64,000 bases of DNA. Source: Pseudolabrys sp. (GTDB taxonomy: Bacteria; Pseudomonadota; Alphaproteobacteria; Rhizobiales; Xanthobacteraceae). Made by a program: the position numbers and the translations under genes. Shown in pieces: positions 23,561-32,439 of this stretch (position 1 is its first letter; each line of letters opens with the position of its first letter). The notes beneath the pieces are model-generated. The model searched no databases. It was not told where the DNA came from and saw only the letters and a list, made by a program, of their open reading frames with translations. Where the stretch lies: contig JAFIGS010000017.1 in assembly GCA_017849615.1 (NCBI GenBank), positions 62,001 to 126,000 of the forward strand. The letters are read 5' to 3'.

Positions 23561-24352
23561 ATGAGCGAGACCAAGAAGAGATTTCGGATCTGGGCGCAGG
23601 GGGCGACGCATCAGACGGCTCACGGTAACTACCTCAACGAACTGCTGCCGCATATGCAGTCCTGCCTCGACCCGGATTTCGAGCTGACCTTTCACACCAT
23701 CGAGCCGCCGGTCACGACGGTGCACGCCCTGACGGAATTTCGCTTCTCGCGAGAAGTCATCCGCGGCGCCATCGAGGCCGAAAGGACCGGCTGTGACATC
23801 TTCTTCATGAACCACTTTCAGGATGTCGGCCTCTATGAGGCGCGTTCCGCGGTCTCGATCCCCGTGCTTGGCCTCGGCGAAACCACCTTGCTGCACAGTT
23901 GCATGCTCGGCCGGAAGCTGGGGCTGCTGGCGATCAATCCAGCCTTCATCCCGGCGCATGCCGATCAGGTGACCCGGTATGGACTGCAAAATCGCGTGGT
24001 GGGTATTCGCGCGATCAACGCCAACATCAGCGACTATATGGAAGCCTTCAAATCGTCCGCCAAGAAGGAAGCCCTCGCCGAGGTGTTCAACCGCGAAGCG
24101 CGGCGTCTGATGGACGACGGCGCCGACGTCATCGTTCCCACCGGCGGCATCCCGATGATGCTGTTCGCCAATGACAACGGCGCCAATATCGATGGCGCTC
24201 CGATCGTCAACGGCGTGACCATTCTGGTGAAGGCCGCCGAGATGGCACTGAAGCTGAAAATGCGTGGCGGCATCGGCTGCAGCCGCGTCATCCATTCCGG
24301 CTATGCCCTGCCGTCACCGCAGGCACTGCAGGAATTTCTTGCGCACGGCTGA
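23561..24352 (+). CDS. Asp/Glu/hydantoin racemase-fold protein lacking both catalytic cysteines
   Basis: A 263-residue protein of the Asp/Glu racemase superfamily, recognisable from the double alpha/beta layout, VLGLGETTLLHSCMLGRKLGLLAI and VIVPTGGIPMML. Hydantoin racemases and maleate isomerases use one Cys in each half. Here the first position falls in FFMNHFQDVGL (Asn84/His85) and the second is Thr194 in PTGG, so neither Cys is present. A Cys at 114 lies elsewhere. It may be a lyase or decarboxylase-like member, or catalyse without cysteine. It ends five bases before the convergent FAD-oxidase gene. Possible last gene of the cupin/cyclase unit. Confidence 0.85.
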   Translation: MSETKKRFRIWAQGATHQTAHGNYLNELLPHMQSCLDPDFELTFHTIEPPVTTVHALTEFRFSREVIRGAIEAERTGCDIFFMNHFQDVGLYEARSAVSIPVLGLGETTLLHSCMLGRKLGLLAINPAFIPAHADQVTRYGLQNRVVGIRAINANISDYMEAFKSSAKKEALAEVFNREARRLMDDGADVIVPTGGIPMMLFANDNGANIDGAPIVNGVTILVKAAEMALKLKMRGGIGCSRVIHSGYALPSPQALQEFLAHG

Positions 24353-24357
24353 TGCTC

Positions 24358-25791
24358 TTACGCATCGAGCGTGAATATCTTGCCCGGATTCATGATATTG
24401 CGCGGGTCGATGCTGCGCTTGATCTGACGCATGAAGTCGAGCGCCGGGCCGAACTCATCGACCAGATAGGCGATCTTGCCCTGCCCCACGCCATGCTCAC
24501 CGGTGCAGGTGCCATCCATTGCGATCGCACGCCTTGCCAGCCGCGCGGTAAAGCCCTTGACGCGAGCCAGTTCGTCTTCGTCGTCGCGGTCGAAAAGGAC
24601 GGCGACATGGAAGTTGCCGTCGCCGACATGGCCGACGATCGGCCCGAACAGGCCGCTTTCGGTGAGATCCTTCTTGGTTTCCGCGACGCAATCGGCCAAC
24701 CGGGAAATCGGCACGCAGACGTCGGTCGGCGCCACCTGAGCCCCCGGCCGCAAGGTCAGGCATGAAAACGCCGCATCGTGGCGCGCCTGCCAGAGCTTGC
24801 TGCGCTCCTCCGGCCGTATCGACCAATGGAATTCGCCGCCGCCATGTTCGCCGGTGATCGCCTTGAACAATTTGACCTGCTCATCGACGGACGACGACGT
24901 GCCGTGGAATTCGACGAACAAAGTCGGCGTCTCGGCCAGCGATAGCTTGGAGTAAGTGTTGCAGGCGCGAATCTGCAGTTCGTCGAGCAACTCGATGCGC
25001 GCAATCGGCAGCCCCATCTGCATGGCCGCAATCGCCGTCTTGCAGGCGCCATCGAGATTTTCGAAGGGGCAAACGGCGGCGGCTACCGTCTCGGGGATGC
25101 CGTGCAGGCGCAACGTCACTTCGGTGATGATGCCGAGCGTGCCTTCCGAGCCCACCAGCAGCCGCGTCAGATCGTAGCCCGCGGCGGACTTTCTGGCGCG
25201 ATGCGCGGTGTGAATGACCCGGCCGTCCGGCATCACCACTTCGAGCGCGATGACGTTTTCACGCATCGTGCCGTAACGGACGGCGTTGGTGCCGGACGCC
25301 CGGGTCGCCGCCATGCCGCCGAGGCTCGCGTCGGCACCCGGGTCGATCGGGAAAAACAGTCCCTTGTCGCGCAGGTGGTCGTTGAGCTGTTTGCGCGTGA
25401 CGCCCGCCTGCACAGTGCAGGTCAGGTCGTCGTCATTGACGGCCACGATCGCATTCATGCGTGACAAGTCGATGCACAGACCGCCGAACGGCGCGTTGAC
25501 CTGCCCTTCCAGCGACGTGCCGGTGCCGAAGGCGATGATCGGGGCCCCATGCTGCGCGCAGAGGCGGACGGCCTCCTGAACTTCGGGCGTGCTTTCGGCA
25601 AAGAAAACGGCATCCGACATTTGCGGCCGGTGCCACGTCATGGTGTTGGCGTGATGCTGCCGTACTGCTTCGGCGCGCGAGACGCGCTCCGGCCAACGTT
25701 GCGTCAGCGTCTCGATCACCGCCGAGATGTCAGTTTGCGGCTCGCCGCTCGCCAGGGGGTTGGACAAGGCGCACTCCTTCATCGCTCCCAT
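24358..25791 (-). CDS. FAD-binding oxidoreductase, D-lactate dehydrogenase (cytochrome)/GlcD type
   Basis: About 477 residues with an N-terminal FAD_binding_4 domain (AFGTGTSLEGQVNAPFGG, then DPGADASLGGMAATRASGTNAVRYG) and a C-terminal FAD-oxidase domain with GHVGDGNFH and GTCTGEHGVGQGK, motifs of D-2-hydroxyacid dehydrogenases. It ends DPRNIMNPGKIF, as in D-lactate dehydrogenase (cytochrome). Likely reaction: oxidation of a D-2-hydroxyacid such as D-lactate or glycolate to the oxoacid, with electrons to cytochrome c or quinone. The start is uncertain: ATGs at 25791 and 25782 follow a G-rich stretch; the frame could extend to 25896. It is divergent from the EthD-like gene. Confidence 0.92.
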   Translation of the reverse strand: MGAMKECALSNPLASGEPQTDISAVIETLTQRWPERVSRAEAVRQHHANTMTWHRPQMSDAVFFAESTPEVQEAVRLCAQHGAPIIAFGTGTSLEGQVNAPFGGLCIDLSRMNAIVAVNDDDLTCTVQAGVTRKQLNDHLRDKGLFFPIDPGADASLGGMAATRASGTNAVRYGTMRENVIALEVVMPDGRVIHTAHRARKSAAGYDLTRLLVGSEGTLGIITEVTLRLHGIPETVAAAVCPFENLDGACKTAIAAMQMGLPIARIELLDELQIRACNTYSKLSLAETPTLFVEFHGTSSSVDEQVKLFKAITGEHGGGEFHWSIRPEERSKLWQARHDAAFSCLTLRPGAQVAPTDVCVPISRLADCVAETKKDLTESGLFGPIVGHVGDGNFHVAVLFDRDDEDELARVKGFTARLARRAIAMDGTCTGEHGVGQGKIAYLVDEFGPALDFMRQIKRSIDPRNIMNPGKIFTLDA

Positions 25792-25930
25792 CCCCCGTGA
25801 AGGGACCGGAGCAAGCGAATATTTGAAGCATGAAGTATTCCATTCCGCCGGCAAAGAATCCATAGTTTGCGGTGCCGCCGGCAAGGACATGGTCATCCGG
25901 CGGTGATTGGACCACCGGCAGGAAATGGAA

Positions 25931-26632
25931 ATGTCACACGACTATGCCTACGAAGTGGCGCTGCGCGGCGATCAAGCCCAGGCGGGCCCGCTGGCGGCAT
26001 GGTTTGCGGACGGGCCGCTGCAGGCGCTGACGCGCCTGCAGCGACTGGTGAGCCTCGACCGGTACCTGCCGATCGGTGGCGCCTCGCGCGACCCGTACAA
26101 TCACGACGGCGTCGGCCCTCTCATGTTGCTGATGCTCGTCTTCCCGAGTGCGGCGGCCTTGAGCGGCGCCCGTCCTGAGATCGAAGCGGCGTTTGCCACG
26201 TTGCCGGCCGACGTCGCCGCAACCGGTGCGAGTTTCAAGCGCCTGCTCTATCCGGCCACCGAAGGCGGCGCGCCGGCGGCACTCGAGGCGCCCTTCTCCT
26301 ATGTCGTGCGCTACCACCGGCCAGCCGACGACGAAGCGCTGTTCGTAGGTAACTACCTCGCCACGCATCCGCACACCCAGGCGAAGCTTCCGGCGATCCG
26401 CAGCATCCTCTGTTACGTGCCGGTTGAGACCAGCGCCACCAGCGGACGTCTGACCGATCCCCATTACATGGTCGGCAACGAAGTCGTGTTCGACGATGCG
26501 GATGCATTCGGCGCTGCCATGGCCTCGCCGGCGCGCGAGGAACTGCGATCGCACTATCGCGAGTTTCCGCGCTTCACGGGCGCCAACACCCATTATCCGA
26601 TGCAGCGCGCGCGGCTTTTTGGCGTCGCCTAG
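25931..26632 (+). CDS. EthD-like dimeric alpha/beta-barrel protein
   Basis: A 233-residue protein. The second half (from about residue 115: YVVRYHRPADDEALFVGNYLATH, LPAIRSILCYVPVE, NEVVFDDADAFGAAMASPARE) has the size, order and edge motifs of EthD/dimeric alpha-beta barrel proteins; the first half may hold a second, weaker copy. Such proteins are helpers or small catalysts in oxidative degradation. CAGGAA six bases before the ATG at 25931 favours this start over the one eight codons earlier. It is alone on the plus strand between gaps, divergent from the FAD oxidase. Confidence 0.72.
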   Translation: MSHDYAYEVALRGDQAQAGPLAAWFADGPLQALTRLQRLVSLDRYLPIGGASRDPYNHDGVGPLMLLMLVFPSAAALSGARPEIEAAFATLPADVAATGASFKRLLYPATEGGAPAALEAPFSYVVRYHRPADDEALFVGNYLATHPHTQAKLPAIRSILCYVPVETSATSGRLTDPHYMVGNEVVFDDADAFGAAMASPAREELRSHYREFPRFTGANTHYPMQRARLFGVA

Positions 26633-27008
26633 CCTCACTCCACCATGGCCGCATCAACCGGGCCGCCGATGCTGCATTGCCGCGCAGAACCACGTCTTCG
26701 CAGGCAGCCGCTGCCGCAAATATCTCCATCGGCCTGGCGCAAACGCTATTGCGCCCCCGGGACACACATTTTAAGCTTCAAGTAATTAGGTGCCTTTCCA
26801 GGCTAGCCGAGTGGCTTCAATGCTCCGTTCTGTTGCGGCGAGAAAGCCTGCAGTGTGGTGCTCCCCGTTTCAGGGTGAATGCCCGCTCGGCCGTCGCGTC
26901 GCGAAACGCGCGGCCTCCCGGCACGCTGGCGCGCTGATCCAACAAATCGACATGATCCGTCGCGCGACCACGCGCGCCGCATCGTCCGTGAACCGGAGGG
27001 GATGACTT
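26633..27008 (+). other. 376-base gap upstream of the Dpp-type operon
   Basis: No gene is supported. A 63-codon minus-strand frame (26574-26765) has some protein-like composition but no recognisable motif and partly overlaps the EthD-like gene. An AT-rich patch at about 26768-26790 (TTTTAAGCTTCAAGTAATTAG) may be part of a promoter for the operon that starts at 27009; GGAGG lies close to that ATG. Confidence 0.4.
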
Positions 27009-28541
27009 ATGACAACGGCAATCGAACGGCGGGCCCTGCTGCAGCTGCTCGGACTTGGCATCGGCGGTGCGACGCTCGGCCTGTCATGGCCCGCCGCCGC
27101 ACAGCAGACCGATGCCGTAACCATCGGATGGCCGAGCGACGTACCCTCCTGGGATCCCAACCAGCGCTTCACGCCCGAGGCGCAGCATCTCTACAAACTG
27201 GTCTTCGATCAGCCGCTCGACCAGGATCCCAAACTCGCGCTGGTTCCCGCGCTGATCAAGACCTGGGACATGGCGGCGGATGGCAAGTCGCTCAAGATCG
27301 AATTGCGCGATGACATCGTCTTCCACGACGGCACCAGGATGACGACGGAAGACTTCCGCTACACCTTCTTCGAGCGCATCAAGGCCGGCCACGCCGTCGA
27401 CACCAAGAACTCCTGGCGCAGCGTTTCCGACATCGAAATCTCCTCGCCGACCCAATGCGTCATGAAATTCGCGTCGCCCGCGGTCACCGCGCCGCAATGG
27501 CTGGCCTTCATGGGCAGTTTCGTCGTGCCGAAAAAATATATGGAATCCATCGGCGTCGAGAAATTCCGCGAGAAACCGATCGGCACCGGGCCCTACAAGC
27601 TCGTCGATTACCAGCTCAATACCCGCATCGTGCTGGAGCGCAACGAGCAGTACTGGGGCCCGAAGCCGATGGTCAAGCGCGTCACCATCGAGATCATCAA
27701 GGATCCGTCGGCGCGCGTCGCCGCCCTGCAATCCGGGCAGATCGACCTCACCATCAACGTCCCCGTGCGCGAAGTGGCGCGTCTCGAACGCGAGCCGAGC
27801 CTCGCTGGCGAGATCAATCCGATCACCCGCGTGATGCTGCTGCAATGCCGCAACGACCAGGGCTTCACCGACCAGAACATCCGACTCGCCGCGCATCACG
27901 CCATCGACAAGGCGGCGCTGTCCAAGGCGTTCTTCAACAACGCCGCGGTGCCGCTGTCGGTGCCGGTGACGCCGGGAACGCCCGGCTTCCCGGCCGATTA
28001 CAAGTTCGCCTACGATCCCGACAAGGCCAAGGCGCTGCTCGCCAAATCCGGCTTCGACATGGGCAAGCCGGCCAAAATCACCTTCGGCTCCACCAATGGC
28101 CAGTTCCCGAGCGATTACGATATCGCCCGCGCCATCCAGCAGATGTGGAAAAAGGTCGGCATCGATGCCGAACTGGAAACCATCGAGTACGCCAAATACT
28201 TCGAACTCAATCGCGGCGGCAAGCTGCCGGACGCCATGCTCTATAGCTGGGACAATGCCACCGGCGATCCGGAAATTTTCGCCGGCTATCTGCTCAACAC
28301 CAAGATGCCGTTCTCGGCCTTCAAGGATCCGGCGGTGGGCGACAAGATCGCGCCGCTGTTCGGCGTCACCGACTATCAGGCCCGCATCCAGGGTTATAAG
28401 GACGTGGTGAAGTTCGCGGTCGACTATGGCGCGACGATCCCGCTGCTGCAGAGCGTGCAGACCGTGGTCCGCAGGAAGAAGCTGAACTACGAGAAATTCG
28501 GCAATGGCTGGGTGCTCGCCAACACCATGTCCTGGTCCTGA
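27009..28541 (+). CDS. ABC transporter substrate-binding protein, peptide/opine/nickel type (SBP_bac_5)
   Basis: A 510-residue periplasmic protein. The N-terminus ERRALLQLLGLGIGG-LSWPAAAQQ is a signal peptide with a Tat-like double arginine. The mature part starts VTIGWPSDVPSWDPN and has the family landmarks LRDDIVFHDGTRMTTEDF, IGTGPYKLVDY and NIRLAAHHAIDK. These proteins bind oligopeptides, opines, glutathione or other bulky solutes. It is the first gene of an ABC operon; two permeases and a fused ATPase follow. Confidence 0.95.
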   Translation: MTTAIERRALLQLLGLGIGGATLGLSWPAAAQQTDAVTIGWPSDVPSWDPNQRFTPEAQHLYKLVFDQPLDQDPKLALVPALIKTWDMAADGKSLKIELRDDIVFHDGTRMTTEDFRYTFFERIKAGHAVDTKNSWRSVSDIEISSPTQCVMKFASPAVTAPQWLAFMGSFVVPKKYMESIGVEKFREKPIGTGPYKLVDYQLNTRIVLERNEQYWGPKPMVKRVTIEIIKDPSARVAALQSGQIDLTINVPVREVARLEREPSLAGEINPITRVMLLQCRNDQGFTDQNIRLAAHHAIDKAALSKAFFNNAAVPLSVPVTPGTPGFPADYKFAYDPDKAKALLAKSGFDMGKPAKITFGSTNGQFPSDYDIARAIQQMWKKVGIDAELETIEYAKYFELNRGGKLPDAMLYSWDNATGDPEIFAGYLLNTKMPFSAFKDPAVGDKIAPLFGVTDYQARIQGYKDVVKFAVDYGATIPLLQSVQTVVRRKKLNYEKFGNGWVLANTMSWS

Positions 28542-28578
28542 TCGCCGCCTCCTCGACAATCCGGATCGCGCCTGGTTT

Positions 28579-28615
28579 CGCCGGTTCAGGAACACGGATC
28601 ACGACTGAACCGGCG
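28579..28615 (+). promoter_or_regulatory. Intercistronic stem-loop after the Dpp-type binding-protein gene
   Basis: CGCCGGTTCAG (28579-28589) pairs perfectly over 11 bp with CTGAACCGGCG (28605-28615), with a 15-base loop, in the 115-base gap before the first permease. A second small dyad, GGCGCC-acc-GGCGCC, follows at once. There is no T-tract. An mRNA-stabilising or attenuating role is likely. Confidence 0.65.
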
Positions 28616-28656
28616 CCACCGGCGCCGGCCGCCACCTGCCGCACCCGGAGCAATGC

Positions 28657-29673
28657 ATGCTTGCCACTGTCCTGACGCTCATTGGCAGGCGCGCGCTGCT
28701 GTCGTTCCTCATCCTGTTCATCGTCTCGGTGCTACTGTTCATCGTGCTGCGGGCGCTGCCTGTCGATCCCGCAGCTATGTCCTTGCCGCCGAATGCCACG
28801 GTCGCGGAGATCGAGGCCAAGCGCCACGAGATGGGGCTCGACCTGTCCCTGCCGCGGCAATACCTGATCTGGCTGTCGCATGCGGTCAGCGGCGATCTCG
28901 GCTCCTCGATCCAGTTCCGCCGCGGCGTGCTGGGCCTCGTGGCCAGCACCCTGCCGGCGACGATCGAACTTGCCGTGCTGGCCATGCTCGTTGCGTCGGT
29001 GCTCGGCCTGGCCGGCGGTCTCGCCCTGTTTCACGTGCGCGGCACCGCCAAGGAGCCGGCGCTCGACCTCGGCACCGTCGTCCTGCTGTCGCTGCCGGAA
29101 TTTCTGTGGGCGCTGTTTTTCATTCTTGTCGTCGGCGTCGCACTGCGCTGGCTGCCTTTCACCGGGCGCATCGATCCCGATATGCGGCTGCCGGTAACCA
29201 CCGGCTTCCTGCTGATCGATTCATGGATCGCCGGGCGGCCGGATATTTTCCGCAGCGCCATCGAGCATCTGATCCTGCCATCGCTGGCGCTCGGCATCGC
29301 GTTCTCGCCGGCGATCATGCGCGTGCTGCGCTCAAGCCTCCTCGATGTCTATCAGGAAGACTATATCCATCTCGCGCGGCTGCGCGGCCTCGGCGAAAAG
29401 CATATCCTCATCCGCCATGCGCTGAAGAACGCGATCCTGCCGACCTTGAGCCTGATGGGTGTGCAGTTCGGCTTCCTGTTCGGCGGCACGCTGCTGGTCG
29501 AGCTGATATTCTCCTATCCCGGGCTCGGCAATCTGATGGTCGATGCGGTCCGCAACGCCGACCTTCCGATCATCCAGGCCGTCGGCCTCACTTATTGCAT
29601 CGTCGTGCTGTCCATCAACACCATCGTTGACAGCCTGTACGTCATTCTCAATCCGAAGCTGAGGCTGCAGTGA
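28657..29673 (+). CDS. ABC transporter permease, DppB type
   Basis: A 338-residue permease with the DppB/OppB N-terminus (IGRRALLSFLILFIVSVLLFIVLRALPVDP) followed by the periplasmic GDLGSSIQFRR. The EAA loop is DYIHLARLRGLGEKHILIRHALKNAILPTLSLMG, and FSYPGLGNLMVDAVRNADLPIIQA is the typical C-terminal stretch. It forms the channel with the next gene product, whose start overlaps this stop. Confidence 0.95.
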   Translation: MLATVLTLIGRRALLSFLILFIVSVLLFIVLRALPVDPAAMSLPPNATVAEIEAKRHEMGLDLSLPRQYLIWLSHAVSGDLGSSIQFRRGVLGLVASTLPATIELAVLAMLVASVLGLAGGLALFHVRGTAKEPALDLGTVVLLSLPEFLWALFFILVVGVALRWLPFTGRIDPDMRLPVTTGFLLIDSWIAGRPDIFRSAIEHLILPSLALGIAFSPAIMRVLRSSLLDVYQEDYIHLARLRGLGEKHILIRHALKNAILPTLSLMGVQFGFLFGGTLLVELIFSYPGLGNLMVDAVRNADLPIIQAVGLTYCIVVLSINTIVDSLYVILNPKLRLQ

Positions 29674-30542
29674 TGGCCGCGCGCGCATTCGCATCCTTGC
29701 CACCTTGGCTGCGGTCGGGCCGCGTCCTCATCGGCCTGACCATCGTCGCCGCGCTGGCCATCTGCGCGCTGCTGGCGCCGCAGATCGCGCCGCATGATCC
29801 GAACGAGCAGAACCTCCTAGCGACTTTCCTGCCGCCGGCCTGGATGCACGACGGCGATCCGGCCTACCTGCTCGGCACCGACAGTCTCGGCCGGGATGTG
29901 TTGTCGCGGCTGATTTACGGCGCCCGCGTCGCCATGATGGTCGCCGTGTTCGCCTCCTTCGGCGCCATGATCGTCGGCGCGACATTGGCTTATATCGCTG
30001 GCTATTTCGGCGGTCGGGTCGATGCGTTGATCGGGCGCGCCGTCGACGTCTGGATGTCTTTCCCGCCGGTCATCCTGTCGCTGATCCTGATGGTCGGCCT
30101 CGGTATCGGCCTGCGCAACGTCATCCTCGCCATTATCCTTGTTGACTGGACGCGGTTCTGCCGCGTCATGCGCAGCGAGGTCCTGGTAATCGCACGCAAG
30201 GATTATGTCGCGGCCGCACGTCTGCTGGGGTTCTCGCATGCCCGCACCATCACCAGCGAGATAGTGCCGGCAACGGTGCCGCTGCTGATCACGCTGCTCA
30301 GCCTCGAAATGGGCGTTGCGGTCATCGTCGAGGCGCTGCTGTCCTTCGTCGGCATGAGCGTCGGCCCACAAACGCCGGCCTGGGGCCAAATGATCGCCGA
30401 TGCGCGACAATACATCTACGATTCGCCGTGGGGCCTGATTCTGCCGATCCTGGCGATTTTCCTCGCCGTGTTCGGCTTCAACATTCTCGGCGACGGTCTG
30501 CGGCGCACGCTCGACGTCCGCGTCACCGCGCAGCGGACCTGA
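29673..30542 (+). CDS. ABC transporter permease, DppC type
   Basis: A 289-residue permease with the OppC_N-type start (LRSGRVLIGLTIVAALAICALLAPQIAPHDPNEQN) and the LLGTDSLGRDVLSRLIYGAR motif. The EAA loop includes KDYVAAARLLGFSHARTI and the end reads FGFNILGDGLRRTLDVR. The ATG at 29673 shares its first base with the stop of the DppB-type gene; a GTG one codon earlier is an alternative start. Confidence 0.95.
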   Translation: MAARAFASLPPWLRSGRVLIGLTIVAALAICALLAPQIAPHDPNEQNLLATFLPPAWMHDGDPAYLLGTDSLGRDVLSRLIYGARVAMMVAVFASFGAMIVGATLAYIAGYFGGRVDALIGRAVDVWMSFPPVILSLILMVGLGIGLRNVILAIILVDWTRFCRVMRSEVLVIARKDYVAAARLLGFSHARTITSEIVPATVPLLITLLSLEMGVAVIVEALLSFVGMSVGPQTPAWGQMIADARQYIYDSPWGLILPILAIFLAVFGFNILGDGLRRTLDVRVTAQRT

Positions 30543-30546
30543 CGCC

Positions 30547-32439
30547 ATGGATACGTTGGTCGCACGAAAGCTCAGCGTCAGCGCCGCTCTTGCCGAGCGC
30601 CCTGTCAATGTCATCGACAATCTCGATTTCTCGCTGGCGCCGGGACGCATCCTCGGCATCGTCGGCGAATCCGGGGCCGGCAAGTCGATGATCGGCCGCA
30701 CCATCGCCCAGCTTCTGCCGTCGCTGTTTTCGGTGTCGCAGGGCGAGCTGATGTTCGATGGCCAGGACCTGGTGACCATGGCCCCGGAGAACCGCCGCGA
30801 ACTGCTCGGACGCGACATCGCCTTCGTGCCGCAGGAGCCGATGTCCGGGTTGAACCCGGTGCTGACCATCGGCCGGCAGATTGACGAACACCTCGCGCGC
30901 CTGAAGGTCGGCAGTCGTCGGGCCCGCTTCGATCGGGCAATCGAAATGCTCGAGGCGGTGCATCTGCCCCGCGCGCGGGAGTTGCTCTCCAAGTATCCGC
31001 ATCAATTGTCCGGCGGCATGTGCCAACGCGTCCTGATCGCCATGGCCTTTGCCAGCCGGCCCAAGCTCCTCGTCGCCGACGAACCAACCACCGCGCTCGA
31101 CGTCACCATCCAGGCGCGCATCGTCCAGTTGATCGCCGAGATGCAGCGCCAGGACGGCACCAGCGTCGTCTTCATCACGCATGATCTACGGCTCGCCGCT
31201 CAGATCTGCGACGAGATCCTGGTTCTTTACGCCGGCCGCGTGGCCGAGTATGGCCCGGCGCGCGAGATCCTCGCTCGGCCGAGCCACCCCTACACACGCT
31301 GCCTACAGCTCGCGAACCCCGTCATGGGTGGCGTCCGCCGCGGCCTCTTCACCTTGCCGGAGCGGATGCCGGGCCTTGCCGCGCTGAGCGGACTGACCGG
31401 CTGCGCATTCGCCTCACGCTGCCCGGTCGTTCAGGACGATTGCCGGACGGTGACGCCGCTGCCGGTAGAGATCGGCCCGGCACATCGCGCCGCCTGCCTG
31501 CACAGCTCACTGACGGCAACCATCGCCGCGCCCGAACTGCCGGTCGAAGCCGCGCCGTCCGCCCGGGCGCCGCTGCTGACGGTGAGCAATCTCGGCAAGA
31601 CCTTCCGCATCGGTCGCGGCTTCTTCCGTCACGAGAGCGTCGAAGCGGTCAAGAATGTGAGCTTTGAGCTGGCCGACAATGAATTCGTCGGCATCGTCGG
31701 GGAAAGCGGCAGCGGCAAGTCCACCGTGGCCCGCATGCTGTGCGGTCTTGAAACCACGACATCCGGCACGGTGGTGGTGGACGGGCGCGACGTCAGTTCC
31801 GGCGACGCCGCGTCGCGCCGCCATCTGCTCGCCTATGCGCAGATGGTGTTTCAGGACCCGCAATCGGCGCTCAATCCACGCCGCCGCGTCGGCAGCATCG
31901 TCACGCAGTCGATGGAAGCGACCGGCACAGGCGGCCGCGCCATGCGGCTTGCCCGCGCGCAATCGCTGCTGTCGGAAATCGGCCTGCCGCCGGAAGCGGC
32001 GCTGCGTTTTCCGCCGCAACTCTCCGGCGGCCAGCGCCAGCGCGTCAATATCGCGCGCGCGCTCTGCGCCGAGCCACGCATCCTGGTCGCCGACGAAATC
32101 GTGTCGGGTCTCGATGTCTCGGTTCAGGCGCAGTTGCTCAATCTGCTGCTGCGGCTGCGGCGGGAGCGCGGCTTCGCCATGCTGTTCATTTCGCATGACC
32201 TGTCGGTCGTCCGCTATCTCTGCGACAAGGTACTCGTGATGTATCGCGGCGAGGTCGTCGAATGCGGGCCGACAGCCGAAGTCTTCGACAATCCGCGCCA
32301 CGCTTACACGAAGGCTCTGCTCGCCGCCGTGCCGCCGGACGATCCATCCTCGGCGTGGAGCTCGCCCGCGGAAAGCTCGGACAGCGACGTCGCGGCCAGC
32401 AATTCACTGTGGACAGGCACTCCGGAATCCCAAACATGA
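30547..32439 (+). CDS. Fused double ABC ATPase (DppD-DppF / GsiA type)
   Basis: A 630-residue protein with two full nucleotide-binding domains. Domain 1 has Walker A GESGAGKS (40-47), Q-loop FVPQEPMSGLNP, signature LSGGMCQRVLIAMAF and LLVADEPTTALD, then the oligopeptide-type C-terminal stretch with Cys residues (GCAFASRCPVVQDDC). Domain 2 has GESGSGKS near residue 385, VFQDPQSALNP, LSGGQRQRVNIARAL and ILVADEIVSGLD. Separate DppD and DppF genes are the rule; here one polypeptide does both, as in the glutathione importer GsiA. Its stop overlaps the ATG of the next gene. Confidence 0.95.
   Translation: MDTLVARKLSVSAALAERPVNVIDNLDFSLAPGRILGIVGESGAGKSMIGRTIAQLLPSLFSVSQGELMFDGQDLVTMAPENRRELLGRDIAFVPQEPMSGLNPVLTIGRQIDEHLARLKVGSRRARFDRAIEMLEAVHLPRARELLSKYPHQLSGGMCQRVLIAMAFASRPKLLVADEPTTALDVTIQARIVQLIAEMQRQDGTSVVFITHDLRLAAQICDEILVLYAGRVAEYGPAREILARPSHPYTRCLQLANPVMGGVRRGLFTLPERMPGLAALSGLTGCAFASRCPVVQDDCRTVTPLPVEIGPAHRAACLHSSLTATIAAPELPVEAAPSARAPLLTVSNLGKTFRIGRGFFRHESVEAVKNVSFELADNEFVGIVGESGSGKSTVARMLCGLETTTSGTVVVDGRDVSSGDAASRRHLLAYAQMVFQDPQSALNPRRRVGSIVTQSMEATGTGGRAMRLARAQSLLSEIGLPPEAALRFPPQLSGGQRQRVNIARALCAEPRILVADEIVSGLDVSVQAQLLNLLLRLRRERGFAMLFISHDLSVVRYLCDKVLVMYRGEVVECGPTAEVFDNPRHAYTKALLAAVPPDDPSSAWSSPAESSDSDVAASNSLWTGTPESQT

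Noticed and set aside
26574-26765. A 63-codon minus-strand frame downstream of the EthD-like gene
   Set aside because: Partly overlaps the 3' end of the EthD-like gene and shows no motif; composition alone is not enough.
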